Positions 50,795 to 59,822 are shown, numbered from the stretch's first letter. The stretch is DNA of 64,000 nucleotides from HXMU1420-13 sp034669965 (GCA_034669965.1 JAXMOK010000008.1:62001-126000); one strand, 5' to 3'. Numbers and translations are program-made. The notes: generated from the letters alone by a model not told the origin.

Positions 50795-51343
50795 TTACAC
50801 CCCGGGATTAGTTTGTGGATGGAGGTCCAATTTCATTATGATATCGTATTGTTCATCGCTGCCCAAAGTAAATACACATCGGTCATGTTCGGCAAAGCCA
50901 TAGTTATTATAAAAGGCTAACGCTTTGGTATTGTGCTCCCAAACGGTAAGCCAAATAAATGAGGCTTGTTTTGCTGTGGCAAGGTCTAGCGCTTTTTGGA
51001 AGAGTTTCTTCCCAATCTTTTGTCCTTGAAAATGTTGAAGCACATAGATTCTTTCAATTTGCAGGGCTGATTCTGTTTTAAAGAACTTTTGGGAGCTACC
51101 CACATTGATTTTCAAATAACCCGCAGTTTGATCGCCCAATTCTGCGAAAAAGAATTCCGAGTTCTCATCCTCTAACTCATCACGCAGTTTCTGTTTAGAA
51201 AAAGCCGCACTTAGGTAATCATTCATATCAGAGTCGGTGTTATCAGCGGCAAAAGTATCGATAAAGGTTTGCCTGCTGATCGACTGAAGTTCATCGAGAT
51301 CGAGCAGCGATATTTTTCTGATGGTAATTAGATTTAAATCCAC
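50795..51343 (-). CDS. GNAT family N-acetyltransferase
   Basis: This 182-residue cytoplasmic GNAT has motif A in IERIYVLQHFQGQKIGKKL (Q-G-x-x-I-G/K acetyl-CoA loop), preceded by AGYLKINVGSSQKF. Motif B reads ASFIWLTVWEHNTKALAFYN. The beta strands around GFAEHDRCVFTLG end in MKLDLHP. The substrate is unknown. The start codon is GTG (51343) and lacks an obvious Shine-Dalgarno, so the start is provisional. Confidence 0.9.
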   Translation of the reverse strand: MDLNLITIRKISLLDLDELQSISRQTFIDTFAADNTDSDMNDYLSAAFSKQKLRDELEDENSEFFFAELGDQTAGYLKINVGSSQKFFKTESALQIERIYVLQHFQGQKIGKKLFQKALDLATAKQASFIWLTVWEHNTKALAFYNNYGFAEHDRCVFTLGSDEQYDIIMKLDLHPQTNPGV

Positions 51344-51420
51344 TGGAAGTGCTATAATTGTAGGTGATAGAGAGTTATAAATTTAGAAGTGCATTTTGAA
51401 TTACTGTGTCCCGCATGGTG

Positions 51421-52167
51421 CTATTGCGTAATAGCTTTGTTTGGAGTAGTGTATTTTATTTCTTTTAAACTGATCCATTCATGTTCAATATTTTTCATCA
51501 AAAGGGCATTGTCAAATTTGACGGTCCCTTTCGGGAAAATGGTCTCGTCTTCAAAGAAACTCGATTTTACTTCTGAAACTGAAAGCGGCTTAACTTTCCA
51601 TTCATAGGTTCTCAATTCGAGGCCGTCAAAAGTTTCTCCGATTTTGTTTGGTGAATATCCAACGGCACCGTTTTCAAAAAAATCTGAAGCGCATTCCAAA
51701 CTGTCAAAAACGCTGCCTGTGTTCCACTTGGTAGTTTCTTTGGCTTTTATTGATAAAAAAGTATCATCATCACTTTTAAACTCTATCGAATAATTTCCCT
51801 TCTCTTCACCTACAGAAAAGTTGGCAAGGTGATGAACACCCGGGAAAATTCGTCCGCCTGCTAAAGAGTTTAATTTTGATGAAGTATCCCGTCTTGGAAT
51901 GAAAACTCCTTCTTTAATTTCTCCATGTTCTGTCCATTCAACGGCAATTCGATGAGCGCCATTCTCAGACGATATACCAAAAGTTTTCGGAAGTCCTTTT
52001 GGTCGGATATTTTTCAATCGAATGAGACAAATTCCGACGACTCCTTTATCATTCACAAGTTTTGGTCGAAATGGAGAAGGTAAATATTTGGTCAATACGT
52101 CTCTATCAACTTGATAGTTGATTAAAATACGTCTGTCTATGGTCCCTTTAATTGTCGGAAGATTCAT
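51421..52167 (-). CDS. DUF2071 family protein
   Basis: This 248-residue protein starts MNLPTIKGTIDRRILINYQV. It has VGICLIRLKNIRPKGLPKTF (a Leu/Lys-rich strand seen in DUF2071), HRIAVEWTEHGEIKEGVFIP and a C-terminal part FDNALLMKNIEHEWISLKEI. The family is cytoplasmic with no established function. A separate small gene of unknown type lies upstream in the same direction. Confidence 0.8.
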   Translation of the reverse strand: MNLPTIKGTIDRRILINYQVDRDVLTKYLPSPFRPKLVNDKGVVGICLIRLKNIRPKGLPKTFGISSENGAHRIAVEWTEHGEIKEGVFIPRRDTSSKLNSLAGGRIFPGVHHLANFSVGEEKGNYSIEFKSDDDTFLSIKAKETTKWNTGSVFDSLECASDFFENGAVGYSPNKIGETFDGLELRTYEWKVKPLSVSEVKSSFFEDETIFPKGTVKFDNALLMKNIEHEWISLKEIKYTTPNKAITQ

Positions 52168-52210
52168 TTGTTAGATTGATCGCAGTGTTTTGGATAGGCT
52201 GAGTAGTGGA

Positions 52211-52696
52211 TTAAGTCCATATGCTTTTAAGACTTGACCAAAAGGTTGATTTATATTCTTTAGTATAATTCAGTGATTTTTTCACATCATCTATGAGTAG
52301 CGAAATATTGAAATCTAAATTATTCCGTGTTACTTGCAACTCAACCATCCCAAGTTTTTCTAGTATTGTATCCGCAAAGAATTGTTGCCTTTGAGATTCA
52401 GATAAATTGAAAAAATTTTCTTTGTCAAGAATTATAGGAATTCCGATTGATTCTTCTTTTGGTCTATACTTTTCAATTTCTCTTAAATTTTTTCTTTCGA
52501 ATGGAATTGGTTTGACGTAAATCTGAAATAGAATTTTTTGTAATCCTGTTCCATATTTTTTCCAATTCAGATGAGCGAGTTTGTATTGGAATCCGTTTTC
52601 GCTCCACAAATAAGACTTGACTAAATCTTGATCAGTTTCGCCAGCATTAAAGCTCGCATAAAACCCGATTAAATTTTCGCCACTCTTTTCACTCAT
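52211..52696 (-). CDS. Hypothetical protein, 161 residues
   Basis: This soluble protein has no recognised family. It opens GENLIGFYASFNAGETDQDL and has a YKLAHLNWKKYGTGLQKILF segment with aromatic and basic residues, an acidic/basic stretch PFERKNLREIEKYRPKEESI, and ends with helices containing FADTILEKLGMVELQVTRNN. The starting codon is ATG and no signal peptide is seen. It lies between the K+ channel and DUF2071, in the same direction as both. Real but unassigned. Confidence 0.6.
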   Translation of the reverse strand: MSEKSGENLIGFYASFNAGETDQDLVKSYLWSENGFQYKLAHLNWKKYGTGLQKILFQIYVKPIPFERKNLREIEKYRPKEESIGIPIILDKENFFNLSESQRQQFFADTILEKLGMVELQVTRNNLDFNISLLIDDVKKSLNYTKEYKSTFWSSLKSIWT

Positions 52697-52747
52697 TTTT
52701 CAATTACTCTACAACATTGGAATAAGTCACATGAAGCTCATCCTAAT

Positions 52748-54439
52748 TTACCCTTCCACATATTCTTTAATGAAATTCTGTTCTGCCTCAGTTTCTCCGA
52801 TTAAAATCAGATCGGAGTTTTCAGGGATCACTTCATTTGGTTTTGGGTTAATCACCTGCTTTCCATCACACGAATAAGCCACCACATTACACCCGGTTTG
52901 GTAACGGATGTTGGCTTCAACCAGCGATTTTCCTACCAACTTTTGCGGTGTTTTTAAGCTGAATACATTCAAGCCCTCAGCAATCATGATAATGTCGTTT
53001 TCTTCGTAGATATTGTAAATGGCATTGGCCCCCATTGATGCGTATGACATCACAAAATCGGCGCCGGCGCGGTGCAACGAGTTTACATTTCGTTCCAGCG
53101 TAGAACGGGCTACAATATGAATATCAGGGCGTAAATGCCGACAATAAATGGTGAGATAAATATTGATATCGTCTTGATTGGTGGAAACAATGACGCTGTG
53201 CGCAGTATCTATTCCGGCTTTTTTTAAGGTATTCAGATCGTTGGCATCCCCTAAAATAAAGTTATGCTCGTTTTTGATCCGCTCCGGATTTTTATCAATA
53301 ATCTTAAACCGAATATTCCGCCGTTTTAGGTGAAATGCCGCAGCTCGACCTACACGTCCGCCCCCGATTATAATAACCGGCTCATCGCTTACACCATAAA
53401 TTCCGAATAACTCATCATACATCCGCAACTGCTCGACAGAACCGGCCATCATTAAAACCGAATGATCGTGAATCTCAGTATCAGGATGCGAACCTTGAAA
53501 ACTACCACGTTCCCAAATCCCGACAATATTGATACCTAGCCGCTCGCGTAGTTGTGATTCACGCAAGGTTTTACCAACCAGCGGAGTGTCGTGGGCAGTA
53601 GCCTCTGCAATAATTATATCACCCAACCGCCCTATGGTATGTACTCTCGCATCTTGACCAAGCGTTCTGCGGGATAATGCGCGCCCCAATAAATTGCCCA
53701 TGTGTAACACATGATCAGTACCGGCAAGTTTTAGAATATCAACAGAATCATGCGAGTTTGCGGTAGCTACAATTTTAACGTCTTTGCTAAATCCGCGAAC
53801 AGTGTGCGCCACGTTGGTATTAAACATATCCGAGCCATTGGCAACCACCATTGCTGCTTTTTGAATCTGCATTTTGGTATACGTTTCGGGATCGTCGGCA
53901 TCGCCTAGCATAACCACATAGCCTTCGTCGTACAAATCCAAAGCACGTTGAAGTTCAGAAACCAGCAGCACATATTGTTTTTGATACTGTTTTAACTTTT
54001 CGATGAGGGTTTTGGTGATAGGATCGAAAGAGGTAATAATTACGTGATCCTCAAAGGTATCCGGGAGTTGGCGGGGAGCCCGCGCTCGGGATTGCGCTTC
54101 CATCCAGGGGGCGTAGAAAAACTCGATAAAAGTGAATGGGAGCATGATCAACAACACTACAATGCCTGAGCCAAGCACAATCATGGAAAAGAAACGTCCG
54201 AGATCGGAGGTAAAAGTGATATCCCCAAAACCTAATGTACTCATGGTTACGAGCGTCCAGTAAAAGCCGGTCATCCAGCTGTGTTTTTGGCCTTCCATTT
54301 CCATGATAATGTGAAACAGCACGCCGTAAAGCCCAATCATTACAAAAAGGATTACGAGAAACTGAACCAACCGCTGGATGTTGGTTTTCGATTTCTTATT
54401 CGAGATAAAATAGGTGATTTGGGAGGTGAAGAACTTCAT
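52748..54439 (-). CDS. Two-transmembrane K+ channel with tandem RCK/TrkA domains
   Basis: This 563-residue inner-membrane channel has transmembrane segments FLVILFVMIGLYGVLFHIIM and MIVLGSGIVVLLIMLPFTFI, separated by the pore with filter TLGFGD in YWTLVTMSTLGFGDITF. The first RCK_N is degenerate (VIITSFDPITKTLIE), followed by TrkA_C-like DTPLVGKTLRESQLRERLGI. The second RCK_N has a full nucleotide motif, VIIIGGGRVGRAAAFHLKRR, and the last TrkA_C has QKLVGKSLVEANIRYQTGC. The double-RCK plan resembles GsuK-like channels gated by Ca2+ or nucleotides. Confidence 0.92.
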   Translation of the reverse strand: MKFFTSQITYFISNKKSKTNIQRLVQFLVILFVMIGLYGVLFHIIMEMEGQKHSWMTGFYWTLVTMSTLGFGDITFTSDLGRFFSMIVLGSGIVVLLIMLPFTFIEFFYAPWMEAQSRARAPRQLPDTFEDHVIITSFDPITKTLIEKLKQYQKQYVLLVSELQRALDLYDEGYVVMLGDADDPETYTKMQIQKAAMVVANGSDMFNTNVAHTVRGFSKDVKIVATANSHDSVDILKLAGTDHVLHMGNLLGRALSRRTLGQDARVHTIGRLGDIIIAEATAHDTPLVGKTLRESQLRERLGINIVGIWERGSFQGSHPDTEIHDHSVLMMAGSVEQLRMYDELFGIYGVSDEPVIIIGGGRVGRAAAFHLKRRNIRFKIIDKNPERIKNEHNFILGDANDLNTLKKAGIDTAHSVIVSTNQDDINIYLTIYCRHLRPDIHIVARSTLERNVNSLHRAGADFVMSYASMGANAIYNIYEENDIIMIAEGLNVFSLKTPQKLVGKSLVEANIRYQTGCNVVAYSCDGKQVINPKPNEVIPENSDLILIGETEAEQNFIKEYVEG

Positions 54440-54946
54440 AGACCGCCAATATTTAACACATTACCGAATAAACAAAATATTGAATTCTGTTTTGGGATGA
54501 TTCTGAATGTAAATGGTCGTAGAAAAATCGACAGGTAATGAAACGTGATGAGCGAATGGTTGTCGAGGATCTTTGATTCTCATACAGGGTGACCCTATAA
54601 TAAAGCCATGATGAGGCTACGCCCGAAGCATCAACATGAATACCGAGCCAGCAAGAAATGAAGTGTTAGTTCAAAGTTCTGCTGATCCTTCGCTTTCGCT
54701 CAGGATGACTGTAAAATTTAAGTCATGCTGAGGATACTTCCGAAGCATCATCGGAAAGGCCGAGACAGCAAGAAATGCTGTGATAGCTCAAAGTACCGTA
54801 GATCCTTCGCTTTCGCTCAGGATGACCCTATAATAAAGCCATGATGAGGCTACGCCCGAAGCATCAACATGAATACCGAGCCAGCAAGAAATGAATGGTT
54901 AGTTCAAAGTTCTGCTGATCATTCGCTTCACATATAAAAAACCAAT
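54440..54946. repeat. Repeat-filled spacer with two near-identical units and a diverged third
   Basis: Unit 1 (about 54590-54687) and unit 3 (about 54823-54920), offset by 233 bases, share almost identical sequence beginning TGACCCTATAATAAAGCC and ending AGTTCTGCTGATC. A diverged unit lies between them (54705-54822). Each border contains the word GATCCTTCGCTTTCGCTCAG, with GATGAC ends. No gene is encoded. Confidence 0.75.
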
Positions 54947-55867
54947 TTACTTCGCAGCAAAGCAGATATCGGTGATTAAATCCTTTTCTTGTACATCGCC
55001 CGGCATGTTATGATACCACTCAAATGGGTCGATTCCCTTTTTAGACGCGAATTCTTTACCCCGTTGCATGTTCATTTGTGCACTCCAAGCACCGCCAATG
55101 TGCGTGTAAGCTCCAACATGGCGAACTACATGGATATTTGTAGCTGGAATGGATCCATTAACCATGTTTGCCGGAAGAGTGTCAACGGCGGAATTTACTC
55201 CCAAACAGGCAGTATAAGTACATTCCATTTTACGCATATTCCAATCGTGATAAATACCAAAAGCGCCGGTTACTTCAATACCGGCCGATTCAAAATGCTT
55301 AGATAATGCATCAAAGTCGGCAGGCATTGTATTACCAATTTCTGCAATGCTACATGTGTTTTTTATGCCCACATAAATTGCACCTGGAAAGTTTTCAACT
55401 CCTTTAAACTCAAGCCTCGACTCTACTTCTCCCTTTTCAACATAGTCTTTTAGTAGGTTTAAGCCTCGTTCATAATCCATCCCTACAAATCCTTCCATCA
55501 TCTTTTTCATCCAGAACATGAAAAATGGTAATGAGCTGTTCATGCTCCAAGTTACATTGGTATTTTCACCCATTTCTTCTAAGTGAAACGAAACTTTAGC
55601 CGTAGATTTCCATGGTTTCAAAAAGGTGAGATCGTAATCGATTTGCTTATTTTCAATCTCACTGGTGATGCTCATATTGCCTTCACCGGTTCGCTTACCA
55701 TTCCACTCGTAATATTTTGCATCGGTAGCGATATTTACGTTGGCATCAGGTTCCATAATCAACCAGGGGGACCATTTTGGCCAGTGGTTAAAGTCGTTCA
55801 GTTTGGAGTATACGGTTGCTGCATCGGCATGAATGGTTGCAGTGCGGGAGATATTCATTTTTGGCAT
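54947..55867 (-). CDS. SRPBCC domain fused to GyrI-like effector-binding domain
   Basis: This 306-residue cytoplasmic protein has an N-terminal SRPBCC/polyketide-cyclase-like domain (residues 1-150; ISRTATIHADAATVYSKLND, then FNHWPKWSPW and WSMNSSLPFFMFWMKKMMEG). After a linker comes a GyrI-like/AraC-effector-type domain (residues 165-300; FPGAIYVGIKNTCS, GAFGIYHDWNMRKMECTYTA, ATNIHVVRHVGAYTHIGGAW). Both halves bind hydrophobic small molecules in known relatives. There is no DNA-binding domain, so it is a binding or carrier protein of unknown ligand. It appears to be a single gene. Confidence 0.85.
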   Translation of the reverse strand: MPKMNISRTATIHADAATVYSKLNDFNHWPKWSPWLIMEPDANVNIATDAKYYEWNGKRTGEGNMSITSEIENKQIDYDLTFLKPWKSTAKVSFHLEEMGENTNVTWSMNSSLPFFMFWMKKMMEGFVGMDYERGLNLLKDYVEKGEVESRLEFKGVENFPGAIYVGIKNTCSIAEIGNTMPADFDALSKHFESAGIEVTGAFGIYHDWNMRKMECTYTACLGVNSAVDTLPANMVNGSIPATNIHVVRHVGAYTHIGGAWSAQMNMQRGKEFASKKGIDPFEWYHNMPGDVQEKDLITDICFAAK

Positions 55868-55945
55868 GGCACACAGGGGTTTAGAAGAGATAATGTGTGC
55901 AATGTATGTAAACAGGGATATTAGTGCAAAATCATTTTAATTCAA

Positions 55946-55979
55946 CAAAAAAAAGTCCGGCCAATTAAATGACCGAACT
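55946..55979 (-). terminator. Intrinsic terminator of the chemoreceptor gene
   Basis: On the minus strand the arms AGTTCGGTC and GGCCGGACT (55971-55979 and 55954-55962) pair with G-T bonds around an eight-base loop and are followed by eight T. Confidence 0.85.
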
Positions 55980-56004
55980 CTCTACTACAAGACTTGAATA
56001 CTAT

Positions 56005-57591
56005 TTAGAAATCAAGTGCGGCGTGCTCTAACTTTGGGGTAGATGCCGCTTTATGTAATCTCGATTGTGGTGCCGGACGAGAATTTCCAGGGTGTTGAAC
56101 ACCATCTAATTTATAGTAAGATATTGCCTGTCGCAGGCGATCACTTTGGCGAAGTAAGTTATCCGCAGATGAAGCTAGTTTCTTACTGCTCGACGCACTT
56201 TGTTGTGCCAATGAATTAAGGTGCTGAATTGATTTATTCACCTGATTTGCCCCCCGACTTTGCTCATCACTCGCAGCAGATATTTCGTTAACCAAGTTAC
56301 TGGTCTTATCAATTTTAGGGATGGTATCGAACATCACTTCACCTGCCATGGTCGACATTTTATACGCCGATTCGGTGAGTTCTACAATCTCATCACTTAC
56401 ACTTTTACTCTTTTCGGCAAGCATTTGTACCTCGCTAGCTACTACTGCAAATCCTTTGCCGGCATCACCGGCTCTTGCTGCTTCGATAGCCGCATTAAGA
56501 GCAAGAATATTGGTTTGAAAAGCAATATCACTGATTTGATTTATTCGATTGGTGATGTTTTCGTTGGCAGCAATAGCTTTTTTCGATTTCTCTTCAACAT
56601 CTTTCAGCTGTTTATTCGCTTGAGTAGAGATTTCATTCGTTTCTGATGCATTTTCGGCATTCATGTCGATTGTTCGAGTTACTTGCTCCATGGTTGTTGA
56701 AATTTCTTCAACAAACTCGGCCTGCTCGTTCGAGCCTTTTGCCATTTGATGTGACGTTTGCTCAAGCGAACTGCTGATGTTGGAAATTTCCATAGATTCG
56801 CGCTGCACACCTAAAATTACGTTTGTAAGTTGGCCTACTAGATTGTCTAAAGCGTTGGAAATGTCACCGATTTCATCTTTTCTTTTTAGGAACGAAGGTT
56901 GAACCTTTACATCAAGGTAGCCATCGGATAAACGTTGGAGGTTAACCACTGTTTTCTTTAGTGCACCAACAATTGCTTGCGATAGCACCAAAGAAATAGC
57001 TATAAAAAATGCGAGGCTAACCCAAAGTACTTGGTTAATGGTTGCACTTTGGTTTACTAATTGGGTGCGAGCGATATCAAAAGCTTGGTTAACTTCAATG
57101 CCGGAAATCTCGCTTAGATGCTTTTTAAGCAGTTCAAGTTCACCAATCATCGATTGCACATTTTGGCTTACTGCGTCCGAAAAGTCTTCGGCAATCATAA
57201 GTTCCGATGCTTTGTAACCGTAGTCGAAATAGCGGTTAAAAGAAGCCAATGTATTGTCTAATGCCTGGTAATCATCATCCAGTTTCACCGCTTTAGCACT
57301 GTCGATGTAATTTCTGAATTGTTGTGCCAACACGGCATTTTTAGCCAACGCGGCAGTATCCATAGCAGCTACGGCGTCTTGTAATCCCTTTTGGATGGCA
57401 ACCTGGGTTGCATGCATTTGAGTTGTATACTCGTTATAGGGAATGTAAGAATATTGCACACGATCTAATTCGGCATGAATTAGTTCGTTGCTTTCTTTAC
57501 TTGTATTAAAAATCAGCCCAACTACGAGTACAAATACAGCCGGAAACCCGAGTATTTTATAACGCAATCGAACACTGTTCAGGATATTCAT
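56005..57591 (-). CDS. Methyl-accepting chemotaxis protein
   Basis: This 528-residue inner-membrane chemoreceptor has a first membrane segment near residues 13-31, a periplasmic helical ligand-binding domain of about 160 residues, and a second segment (INQVLWVSLAFFIAISLVLS). A HAMP domain follows (LQRLSDGYLDVKVQPSFLKR), then the signalling hairpin tip IAFQTNILALNAAIEAARAG, the nearly invariant CheA/CheW contact. The 30-residue C-tail has no CheR pentapeptide. It lies downstream of the porin and phosphate-binding-like protein, so it may sense through that protein. Confidence 0.95.
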   Translation of the reverse strand: MNILNSVRLRYKILGFPAVFVLVVGLIFNTSKESNELIHAELDRVQYSYIPYNEYTTQMHATQVAIQKGLQDAVAAMDTAALAKNAVLAQQFRNYIDSAKAVKLDDDYQALDNTLASFNRYFDYGYKASELMIAEDFSDAVSQNVQSMIGELELLKKHLSEISGIEVNQAFDIARTQLVNQSATINQVLWVSLAFFIAISLVLSQAIVGALKKTVVNLQRLSDGYLDVKVQPSFLKRKDEIGDISNALDNLVGQLTNVILGVQRESMEISNISSSLEQTSHQMAKGSNEQAEFVEEISTTMEQVTRTIDMNAENASETNEISTQANKQLKDVEEKSKKAIAANENITNRINQISDIAFQTNILALNAAIEAARAGDAGKGFAVVASEVQMLAEKSKSVSDEIVELTESAYKMSTMAGEVMFDTIPKIDKTSNLVNEISAASDEQSRGANQVNKSIQHLNSLAQQSASSSKKLASSADNLLRQSDRLRQAISYYKLDGVQHPGNSRPAPQSRLHKAASTPKLEHAALDF

Positions 57592-57632
57592 AATTAAAGC
57601 CTAGTATGTTTTGTGCACTCAATTTGAGTGCT

Positions 57633-57673
57633 AAAAAAGCCACTTCCAAGGGGGTTACCCTGAAGTAGTGGCC
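57633..57673 (-). terminator. Hairpin after the phosphate-binding-like gene
   Basis: On the minus strand GCCACTACTTC and GAAGTGGC (57662-57672 and 57639-57646) pair around a loop of 15 bases with a bulge and are followed by TTTTTT. It lies between that gene and the chemoreceptor, so expression of the latter may be partly uncoupled. Confidence 0.7.
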
Positions 57674-57678
57674 AAGAA

Positions 57679-58098
57679 TTAGTTGATGGTTAAAACCTTA
57701 ACCCCGCTCACATCAGCATCAGCGCTAACGTAACCAACTGCACCGGGGTTATTTTTCACAAATGCAATTACTGCTGCATCATCCGGGCGTTCAACAGGAG
57801 CAGTTCCAGCACCTGAAAAAGCAGCTTGTTGCCAATGGCTACGAATTGCGCCCACACTCCGGCCGTGTATTTCTTGCGAAAATGCGGCTCTGGTAGCTGC
57901 GCGAGCACTAAGATCGACAGGTACAATTTTGGAGCCATCGGCCCATTTCCCTTTAGTTTTTAAGAAAACTTCAGATACTTCTTTTTTACTTAACGCTGAT
58001 GTAGCATTTGCCTCATTCACAATTACTTGAAAGCTTTGTGCTTGTAATGTTATCGAAACAACAAACAGAAATAGGGTACTTAGAATTAGTTTTTTCAT
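57679..58098 (-). CDS. Small PstS-like periplasmic phosphate-binding protein
   Basis: This protein of about 139 residues has a signal peptide (LILSTLFLFVVSITLQAQ). The body has one lobe of a PBP-like fold with SALSKKEVSEVFLKTKGKWA, then PVDLSARAATRAAFSQEIHG, and VGYVSADADVSGVKVL. It is half the length of true PstS. Such short PBP-like proteins near porins and chemoreceptors are known in Vibrio/Shewanella-type bacteria. ATG 58098 is preferred over the GTG at 58107, as AAGGTG precedes it. It follows the porin by about 10 bases. Confidence 0.8.
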   Translation of the reverse strand: MKKLILSTLFLFVVSITLQAQSFQVIVNEANATSALSKKEVSEVFLKTKGKWADGSKIVPVDLSARAATRAAFSQEIHGRSVGAIRSHWQQAAFSGAGTAPVERPDDAAVIAFVKNNPGAVGYVSADADVSGVKVLTIN

Positions 58099-58108
58099 AG
58101 TGTTCACC

Positions 58109-59275
58109 TTAGAATGAATAAATTAAAGTGGCTACAACACCATTGATGTCACCGCTGTCGTGGCTGTATTTCATGTACTCAACTTTATAAGTACGCTCAA
58201 AACTGGGTTTATAGTTAATACCTAGTGTAAAACGCGAGTATTCGATATCGTCAGTAAGTTGATCTTCGTAGCGCACGTAAGGAGTAAACTTTTCGATTCT
58301 GTGGCTTAGTTCAACAAAAGAACCTTCTAAATCTACATCTCCACCTTGCGTTAGTGGAATAGCATTGCCTTGGAAGGCAAATACTAATGGGTCAACTTCT
58401 AGCTCACCTTTCCAAAGTTCACTAACAACTTTTGTATTGCCATACTGAGCTTTTGCATTAAAGCCATAGGTAGGGCGTTCAAAACCGACTTCAATAACAG
58501 TTTGAGTCGCCGGGAATCCATCGAATAATGCATTTTCAGGGATAAATACCGAAATGGGTACTTCTTCTTTTCTAGGCTTGAAGTAGCTTGCGCCGAACTC
58601 GAAGTAGGTTTTGTATGCAACACTTGCACTAATACCTGCCGCTACATTGTACGAATCGTTGTACGAGCCATCGATAGTATAAGGTGACGAAATCTGATTT
58701 TTGAAATAAGGCACTTCACCACCGAAGAACCCAACGGCACCTGACGGTAACCAAGTTGTGTTACGATAGCCACCGGCAAATACTTCATATTTAAATTTAA
58801 GATCATCACCAACTTTACCATTAATCGAAATACCATCAATGTTCAAAGGAAAGAACTCATGGTTAGTGATCAATATTGGTAGCGTGGCACTGGTATTAAC
58901 CGGCGCATAGTAATAGGTATTCATTGGGCTAAGTGGAAGTAAAAACCGACCCACTTTCACGTTTAAATTACCGGTTACGTATATCTCGCCATAAGCCTCG
59001 TTCAGCATCTGATCGAAAGTATAACCCGGACGATATACGAAAACACTTTTTAAAGTCATTTTTTCCGTAGGGCGATAAGTGATTAGGAATCCGGCTTCTG
59101 AAATGGAAGTTCCGTAATTCACATCAAATCCGTCTAATTCATCGAAATAGTTGAATTCTGTAGCTATATATCCTGTGATATTGGTCTGCGGCTCGAAGTA
59201 TTGAGCGTTGGCGGATTCTACCCCAACAAACACCAAAAGGATGAATAGTATTTTATAAGTTATTGTCTGCAACAT
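58109..59275 (-). CDS. Porin-like outer-membrane beta-barrel protein
   Basis: This 388-residue protein has a signal peptide (ILFILLVFVGVESANAQ) and a long series of amphipathic beta strands ending in GVVATLIYSF, the terminal Phe that marks BAM substrates. Segments such as GEIYVTGNLNVKVGRFLLPL and FTPYVRYEDQLTDDIEYSRF resemble phosphate-selective porin O/P-like barrels. It is the first gene of the group with the PstS-like protein and the chemoreceptor, and about 330 bases of upstream DNA offer room for regulation. Confidence 0.85.
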   Translation of the reverse strand: MLQTITYKILFILLVFVGVESANAQYFEPQTNITGYIATEFNYFDELDGFDVNYGTSISEAGFLITYRPTEKMTLKSVFVYRPGYTFDQMLNEAYGEIYVTGNLNVKVGRFLLPLSPMNTYYYAPVNTSATLPILITNHEFFPLNIDGISINGKVGDDLKFKYEVFAGGYRNTTWLPSGAVGFFGGEVPYFKNQISSPYTIDGSYNDSYNVAAGISASVAYKTYFEFGASYFKPRKEEVPISVFIPENALFDGFPATQTVIEVGFERPTYGFNAKAQYGNTKVVSELWKGELEVDPLVFAFQGNAIPLTQGGDVDLEGSFVELSHRIEKFTPYVRYEDQLTDDIEYSRFTLGINYKPSFERTYKVEYMKYSHDSGDINGVVATLIYSF

Positions 59276-59602
59276 ATTATGTTAATCTCATTTTTGAGTT
59301 TGGCCGTAGTTGGTACTTTTGTGTTAATTAGCGGCCGATTTTAATTAGCTCTTTGTAGCTTCTTTGAGCATTTATCGACACTAAGCATGCGATTAGTTAC
59401 CAAAAATGACGAACATTTTAACCAGATCGGCTAACTGTATTAAACGTTTGATTTGGGATGACAAAAAGTACCGAATCGGAGCGCTAAATTAGGATGGGAA
59501 ACCACAAATAAGAGGCGCAAATCAATAAAAAACAGATGCGTGGTTACATCTGTTGATAAAATGTGAATAAGTGTGAATTAGAGATCGTTGCTGTGCGTGA
59601 AA
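59276..59602. other. Spacer upstream of the porin
   Basis: This 327-base non-coding stretch should carry the promoter for the minus-strand porin unit. Two direct copies of TTAATTAGC (59324-59332 and 59341-59349), 17 bases apart, lie about 50 bases upstream of the porin start and could be an operator. No clear -7/-33 match was found. Confidence 0.4.
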
Positions 59603-59821
59603 TTAGGGCTTAATTTCGAAGGTAAACACAGACTCTAAAGTGGTATTAAAAACAGCTGCAATTTTAAAAGCTACTTCCAGCGAGGGGGAATATTTTGCAG
59701 CTTCAATAGCGTTAATGGTTTGACGTGTCACCCCAACTTTGTCGGCTAATTCTAGTTGAGTCATTTCATTATTCATGAATCTCAACGTCCGAATATTATT
59801 AGTAATTCTTCCCTCAATCAT
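59603..59821 (-). CDS. Small XRE-family regulator (YozG/HTH_3-like)
   Basis: This 72-residue DNA-binding protein consists of one HTH_3 domain: MTQLELADKVGVTRQTINAI (helices 2-3) and EAAKYSPSLEVAFKIAAVFN. It ends FEIKP, the usual short tail of this type. Such regulators often sit next to a DUF-type membrane protein, and here the upstream membrane gene ends one base before it. It could autoregulate both. Confidence 0.93.
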   Translation of the reverse strand: MIEGRITNNIRTLRFMNNEMTQLELADKVGVTRQTINAIEAAKYSPSLEVAFKIAAVFNTTLESVFTFEIKP

Positions 59822-59822
59822 A

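Noticed and set aside
54588..54925. Regularly repeated blocks that might suggest a CRISPR array
   Set aside because: There are only three long units of about 100 bases with diverged sequences, no short direct repeats with unique spacers and no cas genes.
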